A stretch of 64,000 nt of DNA, from positions 8,804,001 to 8,868,000 of the forward strand of contig CM065310.1 in the NCBI GenBank assembly GCA_033032175.1. The letters run 5' to 3'. The notes beneath the pieces were generated by a model that saw only the letters and a list, made by a program, of their open reading frames with translations, was not told where the DNA came from and did not search any database. This stretch comes from Saturnia japonica. Taxonomy: Eukaryota; Arthropoda; Insecta; Lepidoptera; Saturniidae. The translations under genes were made by a program, and so were the position numbers. Within the stretch, counting starts at the first letter, position 1, and every line of letters begins with the position of its first letter. This document shows, piece by piece, positions 37,301-46,400 of the stretch.

Positions 37301-40300
37301 GTATTTACATTACTAAACTCAATAAATAATAATATATTTTTAGAATACATGTCTCTGGTTTTATCGTATATGGATTTTATGTTGCTCGTCTATCAAATGG
37401 CATTTCAATCTATCCCTTATTTTTTCTACATTTGCGTCGTATCTGATGTCATATTTATTTATAAGCTCTTTTTGGATATTCATACCGGATACATGAACAG
37501 ATACGGAGATTACGTCCTAAATCCAAAAAAAGTCAGAAAGATGTGAGTTTTTAAATTTAATATTTTTTTCATCATCGTAAAAGGTGCCTTAGGTTAGCTG
37601 TTTAAAAAAAAAAATAGCGTTTGGTCGCAATATTACCTAACGTTAGCTGACGCTGTGGCCTAAAATGGTAGCACGCAAAGTCTAGTGTAGAAGAGCTGGT
37701 TCTGTATTGCAGCTGACGGAACACACCTTTATGTGCTTGGAGGCAGATTGTCAATTTGAGGGTGGTAGCTAGCCACGCAGGCATTAGAAAATATCCTATC
37801 ACCATCCTACGGTTTTGTCGAGGTATTTTCCTTCACCGAAAGCTCAAGCTCATTGTAGGGATTCGAATTCACGTTAATCAACGCAGAATCTGAACACGCT
37901 ACCACAGACCTAACGTAATTATATTATAGTGTATTGTTTAAGAATACAAAAAGCAATGTTGTTGAACTCATTTAACTACTTACAGGTACTTTTCTAAAAT
38001 ATTTTTCCGTAGACGGGATTTCTTGGCAAACGTACCTGTTAGTTACTTGGCCTTCTGCTTTTCAATAGAACCAAAAGTACAACTTGCATTATTCTGTTAT
38101 ATGCGCACACCTCAACTCCTTAGAGTGTCATATCTATTCACCTATAGAAGTCATACGGAAATCAAGATCGGATCTGGAAATCTGTTATTTAAATTGACGT
38201 AAGTTTTATATAATTTTCTAGTCATTAGTAATACCAAATAAGTAAAGACCAGGGATGACGGATAATAAGTAGATTTCAGATCTGGATATCTTAAGAGTAT
38301 AGGTTAAGGTTATGGATCCGATAGTTTCGAATAATCTCAGTTATGATTCTTAAATTTTTTGAAGAATTCCACTTAGAAAGAAAATATGCATCATTTTTAA
38401 ACATTAGTTGGTGAAAAATATTAACTTTTTTTATTTAAATAATATTTGATATTCGACCGTATCTTATTCGATTTCGTCATTTGAGTCGTGATTTCAATCT
38501 ATTTGAAACATTTGTATAGAACAAGATTACAGTTTTGGATATTATTTTAGTTCTTAGTACTGCCTCGTTAGCCTAGAGGTCGTAAGCTCGACTGCTATGA
38601 GCGAGGCCCTGGTTTGGTTTCGTGCCCGATTAATGGCAATAGGTTCGCCCCCTATTACATGGGACCTAAAAACATACTAGGCGAACTGTGGGAATACAGG
38701 CGTGATGGTATGTTATGTTATATCCTATAGTTTCGGTTATGGATAAGGAATTCCATGGCACCCTTGGTTACAATGTGCGAGCGCATTCTAAAAATTCAGT
38801 CTCAACATTTATTCATATCGCCCATAAAGAATCAGTCATACACACATAAACAGCCAAATCAAAAATGTTTCAGGTCTATTGCTATATGGGCATCTATACT
38901 CTCACATGTAAACGCGTGTTTGTTTTTCAAACTATCATGCCTGACGCCAGTACACTGTACTTCAGCAAATTGGATGTCTAAAAAAGAGCTTAATTTACGA
39001 GCCAAATACACACAGGTATGCCAGATTTTTGAATGATTAAGTGAGGTAGAGAACAGGGAAATATCTTTGGAGATTTAGTGTTGTGTTCCTGCGATGAGGG
39101 GTAGGGTTTCCAAAGCTCTTCGGGGTAGAAGGGTTCAAGGTCGGCAACACGGTATTACGGTAGCCGCTTAACATCAGGCGGGTCGTATCCTTGTTTGCCA
39201 CCTTTATTATTTAAAAATTGTGATTTACTTAGCCATGCTTATAGCTTTAACGAAGCTTCAGTAAAACATAAATCTAAAGCACCGATGCCTTTTTTGTTGC
39301 GCAGTAGGACAGAAGTGCTAAGTCACCAAATAAATCAGGAATACATTATTACTCCGCTACATCTAGGATTGATTATGACATCCCTCCAGACCAAGGTTTT
39401 CCTATTCATCGATTATAACTGGGCTCTGAATCCACCAGTGACCCACATAAGAGCCAACCAATTGATAGATATTTTTTTTTAGATTTCGCACTTCTCAATC
39501 ATTATAATATATCTTTCTAGGGTGAATATTTTTCTCTGTACATAGCTGCACTTTGGTACATGATTAATCTTTTGACTATCAGCGGTACCGGAGACGTGTC
39601 CTCACAAAATAACTTCGAAGTTATAGAAACTATCATAGTCATCATTGTGATAAAATTTTGCACAGGTACTAATAATACATAGTATAGTTTTAGTATCTTG
39701 AGCAGAATCACTATTCCGACCCTTATTTGCGTATTTTGCAAAAGCAAAGCGATGGCAGAAATGGCCAATTCAGATTATGTTTGGTACGTTATGGCTTGTT
39801 TATAATCTGAATTTTCCATTTTAATAACGATAAAAAGCCTTTTCTACTATCGCTTTGCGATTGGAAAATACGTTATTAGGGGGCGGATTAAAATACCTAC
39901 ACAGATTTGAAGATGAACACTAAATGACTATAGCAAGTTATGTTGACAGATGTAGAAATAAAATATACTTAATTATTGTTCATTTTATTTCAAAAGTAGA
40001 TAAACAAAACTAATAGTACTAAGCATTATTGTAATAAATATTTAAAAAATGTAGCAGTTTTTCATCATCTTATTTCGAACAGTGGCAATATCCGTAGTCT
40101 TCTTGCCTTTTTGGTTACTTTTATAAAACACTATTATACTTATACTTTTTCACAGGTCTCCTGATATCAGAAATGTCCGCAATGATAACAGCGCATTCAT
40201 CGTCGCTAATAGAGTATGATTATGGTATAAATGAGCTTAAAGATGGCTTAAAATATATGAATTTAAGCTCACATCAAATGAGCAAAATGTGGGATTATGT

Positions 40301-43273
40301 ACGGGAACTTTGGAATCGACAACAAGGCAAACAAGTAAGCTAAATATATTGCATTTTATATTGCAATGCAGTCTATTGCCCACTTATAAAAAAAAAAAAA
40401 AAATATTGGCAATATTCATATAGGGCAATTATTAGTATAAAGGTGCGACCGCACTAGAGCTACGCTGCGCGGCTGAGTGCCTTGAGCGCTCGCCACCAAG
40501 TCACGGTGAGGCTGTAAAGTCGTCAGAGGCTTCAGGGCCTCTAAGGCTAACAGTATAGTCGGCCAGAAAAAAAATTTGTCACATTCTGTATGGTGACTGT
40601 TGCATCAGAGCGGCGTTGCACTGCGCGCGACGCTGCGCGTCAAGATATCCTTTTGGAGGAAAATATGCCACGATGCGCTGTGCAGCGCCGCTCTAATGCG
40701 ATATGCACCATACAAAATGATACAAATTATATTTTGACGTGCAGCGCCGCTCTAGTGCGGTCCTACCTTTGGAGGGATGACATTGGTTATTCTGCGTTTA
40801 TAAACTATGCTTAAAAAGCAAAGCAAAAAGTAACGCTTTTGACCTTTACACTTAACTTCAGTGCCAAAATCAGAAAATATATTTCATGGTATAATCACTA
40901 AAATACACTTAATAGAAGTTACCATAATGCCTTCTTCACTAGAATATCTTAATTATCAAATTTCTTTATTATATTAACTTAGATGCCAAAATTTGTGTAC
41001 AAGTTACCGTTTCGGCTCCGATGTCAAGTTATGCAAGCTGTTTACGGGTCACACATCAGAGAGTCAATAATATTCAGTAAGACTGATGAAAGCTTCAAAC
41101 GGATGTTAGCAATGTGGATGAACCATTGTGTATTCTTCCCTGGTAATTACATCGTGCAGTGTGGTGATTCAGACCAGTGTATTTATTTTATACACCGAGG
41201 TCAGGTACGAAATATTTAAAGTGATTGGTTTTTTCATTTCTTTGGCGATTTCTCTCTTCTTGGGGTAGTCCGACTGGTGGAATACCTCCACCCTAGAGAA
41301 TATAGCAGCCAAATAACCTAGTGTTGTGTTTCTGCGATGAATAAGGTTTCCAGAGCTCTTTGGGGTAAGGGGGTTCAAACCCGGCAACGCGCTAGTGATA
41401 TTTATAGTATTAGAAATGTCCATAGGCTACGGAAGCTGCTTACCATCTGGCGGTCCGAATGCTTGTTTGCCATGTTTGTTGTATTAAAAAAATATATTAA
41501 ATATTACATGTGGAATTGTGTGGAAAAAATAATTTCCAAAATGACACTAACTTCTCACACTTTCCTTTCTATAATGCCTTTCACATTGTCCTCCAACTCT
41601 CTAACGAAGACGAAAAACACCAGAGACAATTTTATTTTGAATTAACGAAACAAGCAAAGGTTCATATATCCTATATACCTATTACTTACTTAATTTTATA
41701 TATTTCTATTCCGTATTGAAATCAAAGTAATATAGACAAAACACTAAAAATTGCAACCATTTAAATAGCAAAATTTGTATAATAAAATTTATAACAGGTT
41801 GAAGTACTGACTGTCCATACTAATTTGACGGAATCAATTTACGATGTATTGGGTCCCGAAGACAGTTTTGGTGTTGCTCAGGTAAGTTTATATATTTGAT
41901 ACTTATATAACGCACATCGATACACAATATGAATAACATAGTAAACATTTAAAAAAGGCAACTAATGAATTACCTAATTAAATAAAGATAGTAGGTATTA
42001 TAGTTCGTCTTTTGTCTCTTCTTTTATCATTGACAATGATAATTTTACTTAAATGAAAATGGAATCTATTATAGTCGACTCATTATGAACTGAGGCTTCG
42101 GGTCATAAATCATATTTATCTGTCTGTCTCGTTCACACTTACAGGTCTTATAAAGAGATATAGTGATGTGCGTAAGATTTGTAGAGGTGCATATCGATAA
42201 CGGGATAGGTACGATCGATATGCTAAATTATGTTAAGTAATAAATAGGAATAATTTTTCGCTATCTGAAAATAAAAGTTTTTAATTTGTAAGATAAAATG
42301 TTTGTTTCGACGTAATCATAGAGAAACTGTATAGATCGTAATGTGGCCCGTTGTCATAAAATGAATCAATGGTACGTTTTAGTACGCTGACATCAAAGCT
42401 ATCTAGATCAGTGACAGTTGCTGCCTTCTTAACATTTGCTCTTGGTATATTCGGGTTGCCTGCCTGTGATACTTCGGTTTTTAATCGATCCACGGTTCGC
42501 TCTACTAACTCCAGAAATCAGTGCTGCAAACTCTCGTGGATTATTGAAATTGAGGCAAGCTTTTTTCTCGGGGTTAGTTTTCAATTCTTTTAAAAACAGG
42601 AACACAGCCCGAGCTTGAGCGTTGATGTCGTCATTTAATTTCTTCAAAACCACATTAGAAAATAAATTCTCCATTGTGCGTATTGCGAAACGAAACGTAA
42701 GTTATGTAATGAGTGTCTTAACAAAAAATCTTATATTTATAGAAAAACAACAACCCTTACTCATAACGACCGATCAGGAGTCAGAGTGCTAATGAAGGTC
42801 ACGATGACGCATCGAACCCACGTGCGCAGGTAGCTAAGTATCGATAACGGGTTGCATTGCGTGTACATTCCTGCTGTCAGTGACATTTATTGCCCGACTA
42901 CTCAGTTTAAAATGCGTCGACTATAGTAGTAGAGATACGATGTTGTAAAACTCTAGCATAGTTGTATTTTATCGCATGTAAAGTTAGTGTTATTCATATC
43001 GGGTCGATAAATCCACGCACAGGAACGTGGCAGGCTTAATATATCAATCGCAATTCATAATTATGATTTTGTTGGTATTGAAGTCAATTATAATAGCGGT
43101 TTAATTTTCAGGGGTTATTCATTGGCGTTGTTCATCATTTTTCCTTCAGAGCTCGTACTGTTGTGGACATTGTGTATCTGAAGCTGGAGCAATGGAAATA
43201 TTTGCTTGACTATTACCCGAAATCGGCAAAAATAGTTCAGAAGAAGGTGCAGAACGTGTATTTAGCAATTTAG
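19669..43273 (+). CDS. four-repeat cyclic-nucleotide-gated channel (CNGK/tetraKCNG-like), 31 exons, 2163 aa
   Basis: Exons: 19669-20720, 20796-21036, 21922-22039, 22114-22368, 22441-23027, 23097-23251, 25061-25246, 25983-26106, 28178-28331, 29124-29347, 30062-30275, 30882-31054, 31589-31753, 31834-32040, 32115-32319, 34892-35078, 35385-35562, 35626-35847, 35993-36160, 36232-36330, 36615-36692, 37016-37119, 37199-37248, 37344-37542, 37986-38198, 38874-39015, 39521-39665, 40156-40334, 40983-41204, 41798-41881, 43112-43273. All introns are GT-AG, and the sum is 6492 bp with no internal stop. In-frame stops just upstream (TAA TTT TAA GCT ATG) fix the start. Four repeats follow, each S1-S6, pore loop, C-linker and nucleotide-binding-like domain, so one chain can form a whole pseudotetrameric pore in the membrane. 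Sea urchin and fish CNGK have this layout and carry cGMP-gated K+ current in sperm. Here the pores and binding sites have diverged. The least certain junctions are exons 9/10 and 11/12. Confidence 0.88.
23636..24010 (-). repeat. interspersed repeat family 4, reverse copy in channel intron 6
   Basis: The reverse complement shares long ordered matches with about 54290-54650: TGTCTGTCTGTG, TTATGAGCTCTTTTCTAG, GATAAATGGATGTGAGCA and TTTGGTATTCTGTTACTTCA. No ORF. It is probably a nonautonomous retroposon. Confidence 0.6.
24275..24800 (+). repeat. SINE family 2 copy, interrupted by a LINE fragment
   Basis: The ends match the family seen at 39070, 41268 and 46660 (GTGTTGTGTTCCT ... CGGCAACGCGCTACTGA ... 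GGCGGGCCGTACACATGTTTG, then an A-rich tail). The middle (about 24490-24670) is foreign. On the minus strand it reads like the C-terminal Cys/His region of a LINE reverse transcriptase: FHITNTDKCPCDD, then QTLHHLIEDCPRYE. Confidence 0.55.
26424..27669 (-). mobile_element. mariner, cecropia-type, in channel intron 8
   Basis: A 1246-bp element with 30-bp near-perfect inverted ends (TTAGGTCTTTACCTATGAAA at the left; the right end is its complement with small changes) and TA duplications at 26422-26423 and 27670-27671. It carries a broken minus-strand transposase. It lies antisense in intron 8 of the channel gene and is related to the element at 33075-34335. Confidence 0.88.
26501..27479 (-). pseudogene. 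mariner transposase pseudogene (cecropia-like, DD34D)
   Basis: Read from ATG 27479 to TAA 26501. Blocks in order are MDTLKIRVIMEYEYRRG, a helix-turn-helix stretch (FARFRSGNFDLKN, PRGRPKTL), IGKVKKLDKWVPHELND, RIVTCDEKWILFDN (first catalytic Asp), LLLHDNA (second) and YSPDLAPTDYYFF (third, 34 residues after the second), ending RWQRCIDCMGDYFH. There is a frameshift near 27390, another near 26930, and a stop inside the HDNA block. WVPHEL and CDEKWIL are typical of the cecropia subfamily, the group of human Hsmar1. All three catalytic Asp survive, but the frame is broken. Confidence 0.88.
32770..33060 (+). repeat. interspersed retroposon family 5 copy in channel intron 15
   Basis: Starts near CTAGCTGTACCCGCGGCTCC and contains GTTATTTTGAAGATAAAAATG, then CTACCAGTGAAACCCCC, GTTAAAATCGGTCCAACC. 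The same ordered blocks occur at about 62955-63415. This is a typical insect nonautonomous retroposon end. It lies just left of the mariner at 33075. Confidence 0.6.
33075..34335 (+). mobile_element. mariner, cecropia-type, in channel intron 15
   Basis: A 1261-bp element with inverted ends (TTAGGTCCTTATATATGAAA on the left; TTAGGTCCTTACATATTAAA on the right, opposite strand) and TA at 33073-33074 and 34336-34337. Its transposase runs in the same sense as the channel gene. The ends are more diverged from each other than those of the 26424 copy. Confidence 0.87.
33257..34256 (+). pseudogene. mariner transposase pseudogene (cecropia-like)
   Basis: The N-terminal block TFWFQRFRSGNFDLRN is at about 33360. 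The frame 33519-34046 has KVKKLEKWVTHELTQ, RIVTCDEKLILYDN (first Asp kept, but Trp changed to Leu), VSVWWTRAGVIDYSF and LLLQNNARTH, where the second catalytic Asp has become Asn. A stop at 34045-34047 falls inside the YSPD block (PP-stop-SPDIAPTDYHF). The relict frame ends CIDNNGTYFD at TGA 34254-34256. It is inactive through a lost catalytic residue, a stop and frameshifts. Confidence 0.87.
36615..37119 (+). other. acidic linker between repeats 3 and 4 (exons 21-22)
   Basis: Exon 21 encodes a short acidic stretch (EPGDEDEDDEVTTITYLE). Exon 22 encodes a Ser/Thr-rich segment (SPQKSITESHGSRSIT) leading into repeat 4. Both introns keep frame. The linker has no membrane segment and could be a cytosolic regulatory or phosphorylation region; that is inference. 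Confidence 0.7.
37640..37920 (-). repeat. SINE family 3, reverse copy in channel intron 24
   Basis: Shares TGCAGCTGACGGAACACACC, CAATTTGAGGGTGGTAGCTA, GGTTTTGTCGAGGTATTTTC and CTTCACCGAAAGCTCAAGCT with copies at 6925, 44145 and 61655. Confidence 0.55.
38557..38720 (+). repeat. tRNA-derived SINE family 1, copy 2 (channel intron 25)
   Basis: A-box-like TGCCTCGTTAGCCTAGAGG and B-box-like GGTTTGGTTTCG, followed by the shared body (CAATAGGTTCGCCCCCTATT, ACATGGGACCTAAA, GGCGAACTGTGGGAATACAG). It matches 5767-6030 in order. Confidence 0.7.
39070..39225 (+). repeat. SINE family 2 copy (channel intron 26)
   Basis: TTAGTGTTGTGTTCCTGCGA, GGTTTCCAAAGCTCTTCGGG, GGTTCAAGGTCGGCAACACG, ATCAGGCGGGTCGTATCCTT, GTTTGCCACC, then A-rich. 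The same blocks occur at 24275, 41268 and 46660. Confidence 0.65.
40439..40770. mobile_element. MITE with 21-bp inverted ends, split by a LINE tail (channel intron 28)
   Basis: AAAGGTGCGACCGCACTAGAG (40439-40459) is inverted at 40750-40770 with a few changes. Internal arms (TGTATGGTG...AGAGCGGCGTTGCACTGCG and its complement at 40672-40716) make a foldback. A LINE 3' tail (about 40472-40572: GGTGAGGCTGTAAAGTCG, GGGCCTCTAAGGCTAACAGT, A-run) is inserted inside it. Confidence 0.65.
40472..40572 (+). repeat. LINE 3'-tail copy
   Basis: A 5'-truncated copy of the tail of the 9199-11440 LINE, ending in an A-run and nested in a MITE. Confidence 0.65.
41265..41500 (+). repeat. SINE family 2 copy (channel intron 29)
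   Basis: CTAGTGTTGTGTTTCTGCGA, GGTTTCCAGAGCTCTTTGGG, CCGGCAACGCGCTAGTGA, CCATAGGCTACGGAAGCTGC, GCTTGTTTGCCATG, A-rich tail. Confidence 0.65.
42281..42674 (-). pseudogene. degenerate DNA-binding/transposase-like fragment in channel intron 30
   Basis: The minus strand from ATG 42674 reads MENLFSNVVLKKLNDDINAQ, then NFNNPREFAALISGVSRANR. A frameshift near 42460 is followed by IPRANVKKAATVTDLDSFDV and LKRTIDSFY, ending about 42290. The two halves look like the helix-turn-helix N-terminus of IS630/Tc1-like (DDE_3) proteins found in insects. No catalytic core follows. The family call is from memory of such phrasing and is tentative. Confidence 0.4.
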
Positions 43274-43341
43274 TAAATCGGTTTAACAAATTGTTATAAT
43301 GTTTTAAATATTTTAATATTTGTTTCTTTTATTAATATCAC

Positions 43342-43347
43342 AATAAA
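43342..43347 (+). terminator. poly(A) signal of channel gene
   Basis: AATAAA, 69 bp after the channel stop codon. It is the first such hexamer downstream on the + strand. Confidence 0.6.
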
Positions 43348-43363
43348 TTTTAATATTACAATG

Positions 43364-43369
43364 TTTATT
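43364..43369 (-). terminator. poly(A) signal of NSMCE1
   Basis: TTTATT on +, i.e. AATAAA on -, 103 bp past the NSMCE1 stop. A second one lies at 43328-43333. The signals of the two convergent genes interleave. Confidence 0.55.
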
Positions 43370-43471
43370 CTGAAGTATGCGAAGAATGCATATTACATAA
43401 AAATCAATCAATCCTAAATTTACAAACTGCATAACTACTAAATATATAAAAATTATACCAATAATTTTCTT

Positions 43472-46400
43472 TTACTCCCTCTTTCTCTTCCTAGTGATTC
43501 TTTGAGATATCTCCGGAATGATTTGATTCACATCAATACTCTCTTGCTGAGTTACTTCCATTTCACTGCTATCAGATCGCTGAGATGCTTCGACGTGTTG
43601 AGTTACAGACAGTGGTTGAATAAACCTGGAACTAACACGTAAATATTACAGTACTATTGAACAATGAGTTTATTATATAACATTATTATTCATTTTCCCT
43701 GCGATGTTGTGTTATTCGATTATAATTATTTTATACTAGCAACTCGTCTCGGCTTCGCATGTGTAGCTGAGTAATACATATAACTCTATTGGTTTAAACA
43801 GTGCATGCCAGTAAAGCTTTCAGTCAGCATGATATTTTTCAACAATCATCATCATATTTCTGCCAATTTACATTAAACTTTTGTGTATTATACACCTACA
43901 CCTTCCTCATGAAACACTTCGTCCATTGATAAAAACCATATAAAAATCCGCTATGTAGTTTTTGAGTTTAACACATTCAGAGAGACAGACAAACGTTGCA
44001 GGGGACTTTATTTTATAATATAGTATGATGATGAAGTGGCCGCCTGTAATAGGTTTGCATATTTGAATTAGATTTAAGTACTATAGATATGATGTGTGAA
44101 ATAATTATGTATGCTATTGAAACTGCCTTTATAAATGTTAAACTGACAAATAGCTCAGTGGTAGAAGAATATTTGAAATCGTGTCGATCGACATAGGTTC
44201 GTATCTTACGATGACTTTCAGCTTTGAATGGAAGAAAATTTGTAATAAAACCATAGAATGGTGGTAGCTTGGGCATTTAGCAGGGTATGTGGCATAGGAC
44301 AGTTTGAAAAGTTATCGTCAATGACATATTATGTATTCCGGCAACTATACTTGAGAGCCAGTCACTCCAGATTTATTGTGTTAACAACTCCGGTTACATC
44401 AGTAATTACCATCAAACAAGTTTGAGACAAAATCAGTCACAAAGTTCCATTATAGATATTGATCAAAACAGGAAGCAAATATAAACTACAGTCTAGTTTA
44501 TACTAGTTAACCCCAGGAAACAGTTTACTTTAGCCCTGAATTCCCGATTATTTTCAATTAATTTCAAATTAGATTTTCGATGATTTTGAAATCAATTAAT
44601 GGTTAGTTAAATTAATTCTCAAATGACTTCACACGGTGTTGTTGCCATTACAAAATCTGTGGGGGTTTTAATCGCTTTTCTACATTTCATTAAAAATATG
44701 TCAATTGATTGGTGGTGTCAACTACCTAACTCACGAATATGCGGCCCGCAGTGATACTTGCATTGTTCTATGTGACCCTTGACTAGAAAAGTGTAACAAC
44801 CACTTAATTAGACTGACGTTCATTACAGTTACCGGCCGTATATAATGCGTGTCGAGCTAAAGAGGGAGGTACTCACCCATTTTCGGTATCATAGAGCGTC
44901 GTCTCTGTCACACGACTAACGAAAACGACAAAACGTCACATAATGTACTGAGTGACAGAGACAACGCTCTACGAAACCGAAAGTAGATAGCTGATTGCCC
45001 TCTATAGCTCAATGCGGTATTTACGGTTGGTAAGTTTAAAATTAAACTTCATACTAGTGTATGCCCAATACCAATACCAATAGTACCAATAATACCAGTT
45101 ATACCAATAGTGGTATATCTATTTTATGTAGTACCTAACTTAATATACTACCTACTAGACTAAACTAGAGCATCTCGAAGGTACAATGGATATTTTCAAG
45201 ATAAAGATATTTTTTAACATTTACGTAAAACACAATTTAAAAAGTTACTATGAAATTGGATAATTGTCACATACGACGCATGCTACATCGTGTTATAGAA
45301 ATGAACTCAACAATTGAGTATATATACAAGAACCCGACAACAACTGTTGGGCAGCTGCCCGCCAGACATAACACCCGTCTGGTTGGAGGATCCTCCCTTT
45401 TCTATGGCGGATGAGGAACTTTACTCTCTGTTCCTCACTCCCGCTAAACGTGTATGGATAATGTAACTATTGAATAACTCAAGATACTTGTTTCTATAAA
45501 TGTACTTATATATTTTACCTTTATAAACAAGATACAGTTTTAATCATACAAAAGTTGATGAAAAATGGTGCTGAGTGGAGTTTACGATAAAAAAACTGTA
45601 CAAAAATTAATGTAACAATGTTTGTAGCTTCATGGTTTTTGGACTACATTCACTCCTCACACCAATAATCACCTAACAATAATGATCAAGAGGACATTAC
45701 AATATTACAATAATGGTGTTATTGTATTATAATTTTCAAAAAAGAGAGAAATATCTATATCAATTAATTCAAATAAAATAACTCACATACTGCTAAAATG
45801 TTATATGTACCACATAATAATTTTTAAAAAGTATAAAAATAATGTTGATGATGAAAACTTTTCGACCCTAAACACTAGGATAAAACTGTTTGGTGTTTCT
45901 TGCAGGTCATGATTTCTAAATCTACTCTATAAGTCTAAAATATATAATTTCAACCTGGGCATTTTTTCTCTGCTTACGAGTTTAAAACATATATATTTTA
46001 TTTTCTAGGGTTGTCAAGCAGCTGTTTGTTATTCTTCATCCGATTTTCATTTAACCCTTTACATCTTCTACAACTAACAAAAGTGAGGGTCTTATGTATC
46101 TTGTTGTTTCCATCTGTGTAAGAGTTGTTTTTAGAGAATTAATTTAAATTCATACCTGTCACTATTAAGTCGATCTATTTGCTCTTGATTAAAGTCAGTT
46201 CTACAACATGGCCACTTTTGCACTTTCTCCAAATACCGATTTAAGCATCTGGTGTGCACGGCCATTGCACATGCAGGGCAGTTTACACCCTGTAATAAAA
46301 ACCAACTGAATTAGAATAAAAATAATAGACAATGTACATACCTACTTAAGAACTACCTTCTTATCTACTTGGATATATATTTCTTATGCTCATTAAAAAT

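Larger units (their letters stand above)
37199..43273 (+). other. channel repeat 4 (exons 23-31, residues about 1699-2163)
   Basis: Exons 23-25 hold S1-S4 (SLVLSYMDFMLLVYQ; IPYFFYICVVSDVIFIYKLF; MRTPQLLRVSYLFTYR) and exon 26 holds S5 and a turret with three Cys. Exon 27 gives the pore LLTISGTGDVSS (GTGD, residues 1922-1925, at 39584-39595), a non-standard filter, and S6. Exon 28 has the C-linker. Exons 29-31 have the nucleotide-binding-like domain (FFPGNYIVQCGD; YFIHRGQ). The cassette reads FGV instead of FGE but keeps an Arg (FRARTV, Arg2123/2125). Stop TAG is at 43271-43273. Confidence 0.83.

Noticed and set aside
44145..44230. Functional tRNA gene
   Set aside because: A- and B-box-like stretches are present, but no acceptor, D or T arms pair and the body is shared with dispersed SINE copies.
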